Positions 37,880 through 51,299 of a stretch of 64,000 nucleotides of DNA are shown here, piece by piece (position 1 is the stretch's first letter; each line of letters opens with the position of its first letter). A program made the position numbers and the translations under genes. The stretch covers positions 1,426,001 to 1,490,000 of the forward strand of contig CM040449.1 of NCBI GenBank assembly GCA_022749755.1, written 5' to 3'. The notes beneath the pieces are model-generated. The model was not told the origin of the DNA and did not search any database. It was given only the letters and a program-made list of their open reading frames with translations. This DNA comes from Azadirachta indica (taxonomy: Eukaryota; Streptophyta; Magnoliopsida; Sapindales; Meliaceae).

Positions 37880-40800
37880 TAGTGTTTCTTCGTGGGAAAG
37901 AAGTTAAGTTTGGGTACGTTGAATTTGGATCTACTCAGTTTGGTAGCTATTATAAATGATACAGTATAACTTGTATACAAACAACATAAGTACAATGATG
38001 AAAACTTCAGGGTTACAGCCCTCATCCCATGGTCGAAGGAAAAGAGAGTGTTAAAGATAAATTCTGAATTAATCGACATTGTCAACATAGTGAAGGCAAA
38101 GGGTGTTGATTCATTATACCTTTATCTAATTTATTACCCATATTAACATTCTCACCTACCAACAGACAATTTTTTCAGTAATAATCAATCATCATTATCA
38201 CAAAGGAATCAAAGCATTGCAACAGACGTCCCCCAACTTGAGGAATTAATATCCCAACTAACTTAGTTACGCAAGTAACCTTTACCAATGCATATGGATA
38301 AGGATCCAAGCATTTTTATTCACTCATAAACATCATATGTTGTTGAACAAAATGGTGGCATGTAAGAACTTCCAAGAACATAACTTAACTGTGACATGCA
38401 AGAATCTCTAATGGTAGAACCCAGTTGTGGCATGTAAGAACCTCAAGAGTAAAAGCTAGCTATGGCCTGCAAAAATCTCCAAGAACTCTACCATCATATA
38501 TGGGAATAAACTTATGAAAATAAAATATTTGTCGTATATGAAATTGGTTGCAAACATAGTGCAGAAGGAATAAAGTCACCTGTGGCAGACTATTATTGGC
38601 CAACAACTTCTACTAATGTCTCAAATAATGAACAAGATGATGAGGTTATAAGTGAAGACTTTATTAATTGGACTGATGATGACATAGGGGATATTGTAGG
38701 CTCTGATTGTAAGATAAATCATTATGAAATGGCTAATAGCGCTTCTGATGATAAGTTTAATGGATTTTAGATTGTAATAGTAGAAGTGATGGTGATACTG
38801 ATGTATATAGAAATAGTGATGATGAAGAAATCACTGTTGTAGCTAATATGGCTAGAGATATTAGGGGAAGGTTGTTTTGTCGTGTAAGTGATGGTGCCAT
38901 CAATTTAAATATTGGTCAAACATTTACTTTTACTAATAAGTTTAGAAGCATATTAAAGGATTATGCTATCAAGAGTGTTTATACTTGAATAGGTTGAAGA
39001 ATGAAAAAATTAGAGCTACAACAGTTTGTAGAATAAGTAGTTGTTCTTGGAGGATTCATGCTTCATGATTGGTTAATAGAGTAACATCTATAATTAAAAG
39101 CATAGAAAGTGTTTATAAATGCTTAGTGTGTTGAGGGATGTTAAGGCGACCAGTTTATGGATAGCTAAGAAGTTGTATGATAATATCAAAAAAAATAATC
39201 TAGATATAGGAACAATAACTATGGTAAATTTGTTGAGGACAAAATTTGGTGCTACCACTACTAGAAAAAGATTATACGAAACCAAGAAGAAAGCCCTACA
39301 TGTGCTGTTGCAGAGGAATAAGAGTGCCACTATCAAAATTCAACAAGATAAGATGGTAAGAAAGCATCATTTCAAGAGGATTTTCATAAGTTATAATGCA
39401 TTACAAAAGGCCTTTATCTAGGGTTGTAGAAGAACTATTAGAGTTGATGGTTGTCATCTGAAGACCATATTGGGCGATACATTGTTATTTGCAATAACTG
39501 TGAATGCTAACAATTGAGTCTTTCCATTAGCTTTTTACATATATGAGGTCGAGAATAGGGACAATTAGTGTTGGCATTTTTCACTCCTAAAGGAACATTT
39601 AGGATTATTATATAAAATGGCTTTGAATATTATTTCTAATAAACAAAAATGGCTAATTGTTGTATGTACTGTTGAGTTTCCTAATGTAAAGATAAGATAT
39701 TGTGCTAGGTATGTGTATGCCAATTTTCAGAAGAACTTTAAGGGAAAATTTTGAGGAAAAAGTTCTGGAAGGCTGTTAGAGCTGCTAATCAAGTTGACTT
39801 TAACATTGTTATGGAGTCAATAAATGTGATAATGAAGCTGCACACAAGTGGTTAGTGGATAGTGGGCTAAGGACATCGAGATATCAATCATTTAACACAT
39901 TCTTCAAGTTAGACATGGTTACAAACAACATATTTTAGTCATGGAATATAGTGCTAAATGATTATAGAAAAAAGCCTATAATTAACTTGCTTGAGTTTAT
40001 GCAACTGGAGGTAATGAAAAGACTTATTAAATTGAGGGAAAAGGCTGCTAATTGGGAGATAGTACTACCAATAATACCAACGAAACTTAACAAGATCATA
40101 AAGTTAACAAGAAAATTGCTTGTAATCAAAACAAGTAAAACTGAATTTGAGGTTATTGATCATGTGATTGATAAAAAGAGGCATTATTTGTTGATTTTTA
40201 GCAGGTCTACTATGAGTATAGAGGCTAACAAACCAATGGAATCCTATGCAAGCATGCTTTAGCTTGCATCATGCAATGCAGTGCTAATCCTGTAGAATAT
40301 GGGGATAAAAGTATATGAAAAGAGCTTTATTTACTAACTTATTCATACAACATTTGCCCATTACTAGACCGAGCAAATTAGCCAAAATGCAGCATACCCC
40401 AACTCTAACCTCCAATCAGAAAGATTCAGGTTTGAAACTAAAATTGAACATAATAAGGAAATTGAATAAAAAGCCATCAAAAGTGATGAGGTATATTTTA
40501 AGGTGTGGCTATTGCAAGGATATAGATCATAACAAGAGAGGGTGTCTAATGAGAAAGGTAATAAAATTTCTAGTATATAAAATGTAATTTGTTTTGTTTT
40601 AATTTTTAATAATATGCCTAACCATTTGAATACACAATGTAGGCATTAGTTGCTGGATCTATAACAGATGTTGCTTCTATATTTCATGCAGTCCAGTCAA
40701 AGGGTATTTTGATGCTTTGAGTTATTTATGTTTACTGATTATGACATTAAACTAACGTATACTCAATATGTACATATCTCTAAGAAAGCATAAACGAAAA

Positions 40801-40920
40801 CAAAATGCAAATGCAAGACCACAGCAGTAGAACAAGGGAAATAACAGTTAGCCAAATGGTCAAAGAGACAAAGGAAATGTGAGGAGACAAAATGTGGAGT
40901 TAGAGGTAGTACCACCTGAG
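37880..40920 (+). pseudogene. MULE-1 transposase (MuDR type, broken)
   Basis: Pieces in order: an N-terminal domain (FLRGKEVKFGYVEF, 37880-37960), an acidic linker (38580-38770), and a zinc-finger-like stretch with CRISSCSWRIHAS (39030-39065). The catalytic core follows: IRVDGCHLKTILGDTL (39440-39490), AFYIYEVENRD, and KIRYCARYVYANFQKNFKGKF (39690-39750). The C-terminal part has a SWIM-like region (40200-40320) and a zinc knuckle CGYCKDIDHNKRGC (40505-40546). It is cut by stops and frameshifts. The usual SDRQKG motif reads SNKQKW (39635-39652), so the second catalytic Asp is also lost. Confidence 0.85.
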
Positions 40921-42869
40921 TGTTGACAGGTTTTTCTCGAAAAGTAAGTCATTTTCTAACTCACCTTGCATGTTAAGATCTTTTCCAATGTTGTCTTCTT
41001 TGAGTAGCACAAATAATTAATTATTTATACTTATATGCTACCGTAATGTTGATTTTTGGTGATTTAGCTATGATGAAGGTCCTTTTGTATATGAATTTTG
41101 AAGACTTCAAATGCTCTGCCAATGCCAAAGTTAATGCATACAATGGTTAACACTTGTCAATTTTTCATTAGTTACCGAATTTTTTGTTATACTTTTATGT
41201 CACGGCTTATGCAGTAGCCATGTATGCATGGAATTGTGTTCAATTTATATCTTGAAATTTAAATTATGGATGAGAATACTTGAATACAATGTATGTACAT
41301 GAAGGTATGTTCCAAAACTATAAAACCATTTGGTTTAATTTAATATATTATGTATTTCAGGAAATTAATTCTCTTTTGTCTTTGTCATTTTTTTATTTTA
41401 GATTTGTGAAGATTATTGCTACATATAAACTACTGTTGGCAATTTTTCCCATGGGACCAGGGGCTTATGGGAGCCTGGCATATTTAGGTTTAGAAATGGG
41501 GGATATTTTAAGGGAATTGGGGAATTGGGATAGGGATGGGGATAAAAGCTCATCCTCATTTTGAAATTAGGCTAGGACAAAGGTTATAAATTCTTACTCG
41601 CCCAGGCCTGTTTCCCTATTAATTGAAGCAAAAAAATCCAATCTTTTTTCTTTTCAAATTAATTAGCCCAAAAACCCAATTTTCTTTAATTTAAAAATAA
41701 GAAAATTATATTCCCTAAATCTAAAAATTGTATTCCCTTTCCTTTTAGTTTACACAGTCCTAACGCTTACTACTTATTGATCACTACTCCATTAAGTATT
41801 GAATGAACATCCCAAATCTATGAATGAGTATGTTTTTAATTGATTTCAACTTCTATTTTTTCTATAAATTTGGCTTGTGGTTTTGATTTTAACTTTTTTG
41901 TATGTAATCTGGGTTCCAGCAGCTGGATTTATCTTTATTATGTTAAAACTATGAATCAATTGCTAATTATTTACTAAATTAATCTCTTCTGAGTAATTTT
42001 TGTGCTAATTTTGGTTTATGGGAAATGGGTTTTGAAGAGAGAGGTTGGGAGGATTTGTTTTGGGTGATGAACACAAACAAAGTCAAACAAAGGTTCCAGT
42101 TGTTTTGATTTTCTTTTACTAGCCATGATTTATGGTTGGTTTCAATGGCATGATTGTAAGAGATAAAGAGATGTGTTTCGAATAGATTAATTTGAAAAAG
42201 TCAAAGTCCCTTAAGATAATGATAACGATGCTATGTTTCCTAAAATTAAGAAAGGATTTTCAAAGTGTTGGTCCCTACTTTTTTGTTAACCGATAATATG
42301 AGTAAAATATTTGTTTTTAAAACAAGCTTTTAATTTAGAAGGGAGGGGATTGGGGGGGTTGGTGGGGCGCAGTACTTTGTGTAAATGTTTAATAAGGTAA
42401 TATATAATACTACAAAATTTAACTTGGTCTTGACCCCCACTTGTCTGTTAGATTGCTCTAAAACCTTAATATTCTATCATTCTTATGCTTTATTTTATTT
42501 TTGAATCTAATGTACCTTGTTGATTGGATCGGATTAATTTAGTGCATACGAGAAGATTCCAAAATCATAATTCAATATTTTATTAATAGTTGAGGAATTT
42601 CTAATTATAATATAGTATAGATACATATCTCAATGTACTTAGATCATTTTTATAGCATAAAGTTAGTAATTTTGAATTATATATGTATATATCAATAGGA
42701 GTTAGAAATTGTATTATTGTATTATTTACCCTTTGGAAATTATTAGCGGTTTCAATTTGTAAATTTTATGTATATATCTCAATGAATTTATTGTTGTTGT
42801 TTCATTGCTATTTTGCAACAAAAAAGCAACTTTGTTGTTTCTTTACTGTTTTGCAACAAAACCAACAGC

Positions 42870-44620
42870 AAATAGGCTACTATTCAAAACAGTTAAAAGT
42901 GGTGAAGGATGGAGAAGGAAATGCAAAAGTATATATGTTTAAGTTTGATCCTGATGTAACTACAGAAATGATAGCTAAATTGATCATTGTATATAAGTAT
43001 CCTTTTATTTTTGTGGTCCATAGTTTAGAAAGATGATAGAATCTTTTAATCTTATGTTTAATTATGTGTAACATAACATAATTAAAAATGATGTCATAAA
43101 AATATACCAATTATAGAAGCTAAAGTCTTAAGTACTTTTGAGCAAAGTAAGACTAGAATAGCTATCACAATCACAATGGATATATGGGTATATGGATCAT
43201 AAACAATGGGATATATGGTAATTACTGGGCACTCTATTGATGATTCTTGGGTCTTGCACTGGAAAATCTTAAGGTAATTATTTTTATATATATAAATGTA
43301 CAAATTTTAATTTATTTAGTTATTTTTCATTACTCTAATCACTAAAATTTCTTTTTATGAATTTTTGTGTCTAGTTATGAGTGTCAAATGTCCACACATC
43401 TTTGAGACATTGTGTCATGCATTATTTAATGCCTTGGTGAATCTCAATATAAATTGAAAGGTATTTGCTTTAATTGTTGATAATTGTTCTAATAATGACC
43501 TTATATTTGTATTTTTATTGGAGAAACTCGATAAGAGTGATTTGATCATGAGTGAGAGATTATTCCATATTCGTTATACTACCCACATTTTAAATTTAAT
43601 TATTAAGGATGGTTTTTCTGTTATTGGTAGTACAATTGTTAAAATTCGTAATAGTATTTTATATTGGAGAACAATAGCTAAAAAAAGGGAAAATTTAGAT
43701 GAAGTTGCTGGTAAGATGAATATTGCATGTATAGTGAATTGGTACGTAATTCTGCAACTAGGTGGAACTTCACGTATTTGGCCCTGGAATATAAAGTTAT
43801 ATTTGGTAGATTAAAGTTACTTGAGACAAATTATATAAGTTTGCCAAGTGAGGAAGAATGGGAATTGACTCAAATATTAGCAAATAATTTGAAACCATTT
43901 TATAATGTCACACAAATATTTTCGGGTATAAAGTACCCAACCTCTAATTTATTTCTTGTGCTTATTTATGAGATAACATTGTCATTAGATGAGTGGCTTG
44001 AATCTTCTTATGAGGAGATTAGGAAAATGGTAAATGTCATGATAAATAAATTTGAAAATATTAAAAGGATGTTCATGGGATTTTAGTGGTGGCCACTATA
44101 ATAGGTCCAATATATAAGATGAAATTGATTAAGTACTATTTTTTTATAATTAGTGATGATTTACTATTTCAGATTGAAAGAGTTCATAATCTTTGTTTTG
44201 ATTTGACTAAAGATTATGAATTGAGTTTTAAATTATATGAAGGTTCTTCTGGTTATAGTGCTAATAGTACCTCCTATCGTATCTCTTATTTTTTGGTGTC
44301 TTCTACTAAGAAACAAGCTATGCGTAGGTTGGGATTTAAAAAGTTTGTAAATTCTGATGTGATTGAGAAACAAAAAAAAAAAAACACTCAGTTTCAATCA
44401 TATTTAGATGATAGGATATTGGCTAATTTTAATAGTTTTGATATTTTGAATTGGTGGAAGTTAAATATCCTTTGTTGTCTAAGATTACTATAGATATATT
44501 GGCAATCCTGATATCCACAGTTACTTCTAGTCTACTTCAATACGGGTGGTAGAATTGCGAGCCTATATTATAATAGATTACATCTCAATATAGTGGAGGC
44601 TTTGATGTACACTCAAAGTT
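42870..44620 (+). pseudogene. hAT transposase, RICESLEEPER-like (broken)
   Basis: Recognisable stretches: FDPDVTTEMIAKLI (42940-42985); IRYTTHILNLIIKDG (43570-43610); TRWNFTYLALEYK (43757-43795); LKPFYNVTQIFSGIKYPTSNL (43890-43950); then after a frameshift GPIYKMKLIKYYF (44102-44140). The C-terminal dimerisation region has YLDDRILANFNSFDILNWWK (44400-44460), followed by VEALMYTQS near 44600. No clear BED zinc finger is seen upstream. Several stops and frameshifts make it inactive. Confidence 0.88.
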
Positions 44621-45550
44621 AGTTACATAGAGGTATAAAATATTTTATACTATAATTTTTTATTTATTTTTTTTTACAAGTTCTTTTTTACTTATTTATT
44701 TTTTTCTTTGAAATAGATCAAAGGCCTATTTTAACTTCCATTAAAGATGCTATGCACATTTATGCAAGGGGATGTTAAATTATTTACAATAGATAAATTT
44801 TAAAATTGATAATTGATATGAATTAAATATATTTTTGCTTATGTATTTTTTTTTTTACTTTGTTTTTATAGGTTGATGAAACAAGTTGAAGGATTTGTGT
44901 TTGCCCAAATGGAAAGTTAGACTTGTTGAATTTTTGTGATTTGTATTTTACCGTATTTGCTTTCATTGCTCTTATCTCTTGAAGGCATGAACTAAGAATT
45001 CTTCTATTTAATATATCATTCTGTACTCAAAACATTATGGCTTACAGATATCAATTAATAGTAGATAAGTTAGGTAAATTAAATTCTTACAAGTGCATGA
45101 TGTAAGAGAAATTAAATACAAATAAATGCATCAATATACAAAAAATTCTATTAATTTATTTATAAATGAAAAGTTAACAACTTATAGGCCATGTGGATTA
45201 CTTATTTAATCAACTAAATTCAATGTAAAGTCAACTTTCTTGTTCATCACAAGTCAAATTGGTTTGAATATTTGCACTATTTTTATTTCCAAAGTCAAAC
45301 AACAAACTATAATTTATAAAAAGAATATTAATATAAAGGAAATAAGAAAAGGTACATGTTAATTTTGATAAAATGATAATAAACTTCAAATTTGCTTTGA
45401 AAGTAATTGTAAGATAATTGTGTAGAATGATACAAGGTGAGTTTCTCATACACTCAATTAGATAATAGCTTATTAAATTTAATAAGTATAAGTGGCTCAG
45501 TGGATAGTGGTGCTATGATTATCCTTGAAGTCATAGCTTGAAATGTTTAA

Positions 45551-45655
45551 ACTGCAACATTTTCTTTAATGTTTTGAAGTCAAATTCGGCCAATCAAATA
45601 ACATCAGAACTACAACATTTTCTTTAATGTTTTAAAGTCAAATTGGGCTAAACTA
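45551..45655. repeat. 58-bp tandem repeat near hAT right end
   Basis: 45551-45608 and 45609-45655 repeat ACTRCAACATTTTCTTTAATGTTTTRAAGTCAAATT. Subterminal repeats near a terminus are typical of hAT elements, where transposase binds. Confidence 0.7.
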
Positions 45656-46077
45656 GGGATGGGCCATGGATGAGGATCTACGGCCTAACCGGGGACAAGT
45701 CCGAGATCCTTGACTCATTGCCATCCCTAATATAAAAACATTACTACTAGCATCATTGTTAAATTACTTTTTTGTTTCACAATTATATTTTTGTTGGCAT
45801 TGAATTCCTCCATGTTTTTGTTGCTTTATATAGTGCAGCTTCTAACTATTGAAGTAGTAACAGTCATCTTTGTTTGGTTTAGTTGCTTTTGTTTTAGTGA
45901 TTTGGCACATTACTTTTTTCTTTCACAATTATATTTTTGTAACTTGACTTCTTTAACAAAAATTTTAAATTAAATTTCTTTTTTCATTTTCAAATGGCTA
46001 CGGATGGTCCCACAACATATGCATTAGAGCTCTCATCCTGTAATGTCAGACCCTTGTGTTCCCATAGCTAGCTATAC

Positions 46078-46195
46078 AAAGGTATACTTGTAAAGAGAGA
46101 ATGACAGTAGGGTACTTATTTTTGAAAATAATTGTGAAGTAAATATCCAAACCAAAAATATTTGATAGTGAAATACCTTCTGTTAAAAAATATTT
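46078..46195 (+). repeat. MULE-2 left inverted repeat
   Basis: Pairs with the reverse of about 51300-51425. Shared blocks are GAGAATGA, TTTTGAAAATAAT, AAAATATTTGATAGTGA and ATACCTT. The outer ~100 bp present at the right end are missing here. Confidence 0.8.
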
Positions 46196-47229
46196 GAAAA
46201 TAATTGTTGCTTTAAAGGATAAGATGTTACTTTTACATGGCTTTTGAAGTAAATAAAAAAATGAAACAAATTATAAAAGTATATCAGTAGGCAAAGTCAA
46301 ATATGTGTTAGTTGGAGAAGATCTAAGCCTTTAAAACTATAAGATGTAATCACAAGTATTAATATGGCTAATGAAATAGAAGCAACCTTTCATATCTGTT
46401 GCACTAAATCCCATGAAACTCAAAACCATCTGAGACCCATGCCTATTTCAACCCTAAAATTATGTTCTATTAACGTAACCACTAATCAAAATCAACAAAT
46501 TAAAGTAGAAGCTGTCAAGAAATTCGGTTTTAAAGGAAATCAAAGGTGTCACTACGACTGCTGGCCAACCAATGAGGTAGGTGTTTACAGTTTTTTTTTT
46601 TTTTAAATGAATTTGTAAATTTTTATTTTTAGTGTAAAAATCAATAAAATTCATTTCTAACATGATTGAAATGCAAGAGTTATTAGAAAATCAAAAAACT
46701 CCAAAACTTTTTTTATGTGCTATTCTTGGTGTACACTTATGTATCGTGAAAGATTTTGTTTTTGAACATGCATTTGTCTTGTCAAGATGTGTTTCACGTA
46801 TTTAAGTGATTGTTACTGTTAAATATTGGTTTGATACCTATTTTTGAATATGTATTTGTTTTGAGAGTTTTTTGGTCTGTTTCCAATGTAAACTTGCCTT
46901 TTTATTTTGAGATAATATGTTTTTAAACATGCAAATATCTTATAAATATGTGTTTCATGTATTAGAGTTATTACTGCTATTGATTATGGGTTATAAGTGC
47001 ATGGGTTTGTAAATGCATATATTGTTGAATAAAAGTTATCCATTTTGCATAGCCCTTTTTTGTAGTTTGTGCAAAAATGCGTGTGTTGTTGAATAAGAGT
47101 TATTTGATGTATCAAAATTTACAAATATTTGGTTTGTGATGTGTTGCAATTTTTTGCATGTTATATAGCAATACAATTTTTCGTTACCCTGTTGTTATTG
47201 TAATGGTTTAGTGGGATTGCATTGAATAG

Positions 47230-50200
47230 ATAGCTGAACTAAACTATAAAGGTATGAGGTTGACTACTAGATTTTTGAGTAGAAGTATGATCTTGGTTTG
47301 GCTGACCTAGTCTACATAAGTTTAGTCATTATCTATAATGAGTTGAGTGAATGGGTATTTGACAGAAAGTTGTTGCCAAAGGAGAAGTTTAAGACTTTTA
47401 TTATTGTGTCTAAAGAGAATGTCGACACTAAGATTGTAACTAACATACAACTGTTAGACATGATCAAAAGATTTAATAACAAGAATTTGTATATCATGGA
47501 GATTGAAGTTGAATATCTACCTTTAGGGTTTATCACCCTAGAGATAACATATATTTTTAATTGCCTCAAGACCCTAACCTATATGTTTCCAACACAACTA
47601 AAAGAAAACTTTTCTATAAGCAGACAAAACTTCACAGCAACTCAACTACAAACACGAATACAAGCCCAAACAGCACCCTTTACCAATACCTCATTTCCAA
47701 TCCCACAAATCTAATAAATCTTTACTCATAGCCCAAATAGCCTATCACAGTCTACACCAATTCATTCCTTAGTTGAAAACCCCACATAACCAATACAACT
47801 TGAGCCTCAAGCTACAACACCTGAACGCACGTAACCTGAGCTTACAACAACATCTGAGCATGCAAAACATGAGCCCATAATAACACTAAGTCCACAATAA
47901 CCTAAGTCTAAAACAACTAATCATACATCACCTAAGTCTACAATAACATCACCCACAAAAGCATAAGACATGGAATCTAACCAAGATAAGAGTGACAAAC
48001 TAGATTACCACAAATAATATATACCTATTAGGGATGTTAATGATGATGAGGCTAAATGGTCTAATAATGGCCCTAATGGTGAAGATGGTAAAGACACAAC
48101 TACTATTGTCATTAATGCCTAATTGATGGCAGTGATAAAGAAGCTCTTAGTGATGATAATGATGAGCAATTATCTAATTATGGAGGTGATAATAGAGAAG
48201 AGGGATTGGTAACATTATCAAATGATTAATTGACAATAAAAAAAGTACTACAAAAGGCAAGGGCAGTGGGAAGGAATATTTACAAGTGAGGTGTTGGAGG
48301 GAAGATCAAGTTTAAGGTTGGTCATAAATTTCTAACTATTGTAGCTTTCAGAACAGAAATCAAAGAGCATGTTTTGAAAGAAAGGTTTTAGGTTTTCAGG
48401 AAAAGAAATGACAAGAGATTGTTTATTGGTGAATACAAATATCCTGGCTATCCTTAGAGTATTTATGAAGCTTTATATAAGGGTGGCCTTAGTTTCATCA
48501 TTAAGAAGATCAATGATAAGCATACAAGTTTTGGGCATTGCGAAAATAGAGATGCCACTGAAGAATTGGTATCCAAATAGTTTGAAAAATCTCTAACATA
48601 TAACTCTCAGATGGGTGTAGAAACAATGAAGGATGAGCTTACAAATATTTTGGAATGCATGTACAGAAGAAAAAGTTGTACTGGGCTTAGACAAGGGCAT
48701 TATTCAAAAGCACATGAGACTAAGCACAATTCTATGCAAAGCTGCCATCTTGTGCAAGAATTTTGGAAAGGAGAAATCGAGGGTCAATAGTTAAGCTATA
48801 AACCTACCACGTGGAAGATACAATTAGGTTTAAAAGGTTTTTTGTTAGTTTTCCAGCTTTGAAGTTAGGGTTGCCAAAAGGTGTAAGAGTTTTATAGGAT
48901 TAGATAGGTTCATCTAAAACGATAATATGGGGGAGTTTTATTGTCTGCCATTATACTTGATGCAAACAATGGATTATTTCCAATAGCTGTTTGCATTTGC
49001 AAGGGTGAGAATTTGGAGTCATGGAGCTAGTTCCTTCAATTATTGGGTGATTATCTTAATATAGAAAATGATAAGATAACCATTTTTATGACTGATAGAC
49101 AGAAATGAGTGATAAGGGGGCTGTTTAAATATTGGAGGGTGCTCATATAAGGCATTGTGCTAGACATATTTATGCCAATATAAGGACTTAGTGGCCTACA
49201 TTGGTTTTAAAAGACCTCGTCTATACAGCAACAAAATCAACAAGGAAATTTAATTTTAGCAAGTATATGGACATGATTAAGTTTGAAAAGAATGAGGTTT
49301 GGTTAATGAAAAATCCTTCCTCATTTTCGGTCTAAGCATGCATTTGATTACGATTTGAAGTGTGAGTATGTAACAAACCACTTGATAGAGTCTTAAAATA
49401 ATTGGTTGGGTACATAGGGCCAAGCCAGCTCTTACATTGCATGAGTTCATATAAAGAAAGGTTATGAAAAGGATGCACAAGAGATTAACTAAAACAAGAA
49501 AAGAAAGCACAGAACTTTCACCATATGCGCAAAGAAAGCTAGAGGCAACAGCCAAGGTAGATTTGGATAAAACGATATGTGATTGTAGAGCATACTAAGT
49601 AAGTGGATTGTCCCGCAATCATGTACTGCCATGTACTGTATATATGGAGCATGATGTTATTAATTATGTTTCTGATAAGTTGAAAAATGCAGTATATCTT
49701 TCCACCTATGAGAAAAGTATTAAATCTCTTCTAGATCAGAGTGCTTGGCCCACAATTGATGATTTTCAACTAGAACCACAAAAAATGATCCCCAAAGTTA
49801 GAAGACCAAAATTGAAAAAGAGGAAGAAGGCAACTAAGGAACAATAAGCTAAAGCTAATTTGAGATGTGACCTATGCAAAAAAAAAAATGGTCATAATAG
49901 AAGGTTTTACCTAACATTCTAGTCAATATAAGAGGTTTTCAGGCACCAAGAAGTAATGTGGTATATTTCTTTAAAATTTTAGGTTCCTTTGCTTATTTGC
50001 TGATATTTTGTCATAAATATGTATTCAACAGATTTATAACCTTTGATTTCATGTGTTGGTTTTGCAGGAAGGAACAAGTGCATTGTCAAGTGCCCACCAA
50101 ACTTCAGGTGATACTAATCCATAAGCTGCCCTATCATCAGATGCAGAAGCTAGCCCATTTATTGGTGCATGATTGTGCTCCAGTTGATATATTTGTTTGT

Positions 50201-50440
50201 ATTGCAATTACATATTATTTAGTTTGCAATTATAATTTGTTAATGTTGCATGTGTTTCTAATTTGTCAAATATAATATTGGTTTAAGGTTGTGTAATATT
50301 TTTGTTCGTTGTTTTGTTATCAGGTTGGTTCAAGAAGTGGCAAAGTTGGTCTAAGGAGAGGAAAGAATGTACCAAGAGGGGGAAGGGGAAGGACAGGACA
50401 AAGAGGGAGAAGGACAACATCAATAGAAGGAAAAGTGTAG
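47230..50440 (+). pseudogene. MULE-2 transposase (MuDR type, broken)
   Basis: An N-terminal domain (47298-47714) and a stop-rich Pro/Thr and acidic linker (47715-48240) lead to a MuDR plant-transposase domain with FKVGHKF (48310-48330). A core follows: LDANNGLFPIA-like sequence near 48960, FMTDRQK (49083-49103, catalytic Asp kept), and HCARHIYANI (49153-49180). The C-terminus has KNAVYLSTYEKSIKSL...WP (49688-49760) and a zinc knuckle CDLCKKKNGHNRR near 49870, then a spliced Arg/Gly-rich tail (50330-50440). Many in-frame stops. It is related to, but clearly diverged from, MULE-1. Confidence 0.82.
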
Positions 50441-50780
50441 GTGTAAAAGGTATTCAAAATTTACAGTAACAATAATGAGAAAATTTATGAATTTACTTGT
50501 GCGAATGCATGTGTTTTAACATCTTTATGATATCTAGTTGTTAGGATTCATGGTTTGTGAAGTCAAATGGTGTTTTTTTTTTTTTCAGTTTACACTTTTT
50601 GTGTGGCTATGAAAATGTATAAGAGACCTTTTTGTATATGCTGCAAATATGAAATGACATAAACTATTACAATGCATTATATATTTCTTGACACCAACAA
50701 CAATAGATTATTGTAACTACAAGTAAAGTGATTCTCATAAGCTTCCTAACTCTTGTTACATTGTCTTTAATCTTCTTCAA

Positions 50781-51092
50781 TTAATTGTCGCTTGCTTTGT
50801 GCATGTCAATTTCACCATCTACAAGAACATTCGATCCTTCTTCCTCTAAAATATCCATATTTTATTTGTCATTGGTTGCAACTAAAATCATATGCGAATT
50901 GATATAGTTTGCATCTGGATTCCACCAAATGCACCGTGAGCATTTTCTTGTTGTGCATGTGAAAAATAGCTTGTTTGGATTATCGGCTATTTCAGAATTC
51001 TTGATGCTAGCTTTTTTGTGTCAAAAACAATACTTATTTCTAAATTTTATGCTTCCACCATTTAATTCAAACTTTTGGCATGAAATACTCAT
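50781..51092 (-). pseudogene. GRF-type zinc-finger ORF, convergent to MULE-2
   Basis: One reading frame on the minus strand starting ATG (51090-51092) reads about 100 codons with two in-frame stops. The region with NPNKLFFTCTTRKCSRCIWWNPDA matches the GRF zinc-finger pattern (NPGR-F-C...C-F-W-D). The first stop (TGA) falls where the second Cys of the leading CxC pair is expected (reads C-F-stop-H-K-K-A). GRF zinc fingers bind single-stranded nucleic acid, and small GRF proteins are common in plant genomes. A convergent second gene recalls the mudrA/mudrB layout, though no homology to mudrB is claimed. Confidence 0.6.
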
Positions 51093-51299
51093 TCTTTGGA
51101 AAAAAAAATTGGATGAACTTTGGGTTTGTATTTTTTAGTTACTGAAATAAACAACATTGCCTCTTTATTTAGTTTATAAAATTACATTTCTGCCCTCACA
51201 ATGCACATTGGTATATTAGATATTACATCTCTACTTATGTTTTGTGAGAAACTAGGTCATTTTGTATCAAATAAAATAGTTATGTCATTATACTGTTCA

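Larger units (their letters stand above)
41431..45729 (+). mobile_element. hAT element (Ac-like) inserted between the two MULEs
   Basis: The left end is TACTGTTGGCAAT and the right end reversed is TAGGGATGGCAAT (10 of 13 match), the typical Ac-like hAT terminus. The 8 bp outside are ATATAAAC on the left (41423-41430) and ATATAAAA on the right (45730-45737): the 8-bp target duplication expected for hAT with one change. Inside is a hAT transposase relic. Length 4299 bp. Confidence 0.88.

Noticed and set aside
45489..45545. Second SINE head (TGGCTCAGTGGATAG)
   Set aside because: A plausible A-box, but no B-box at the right distance.
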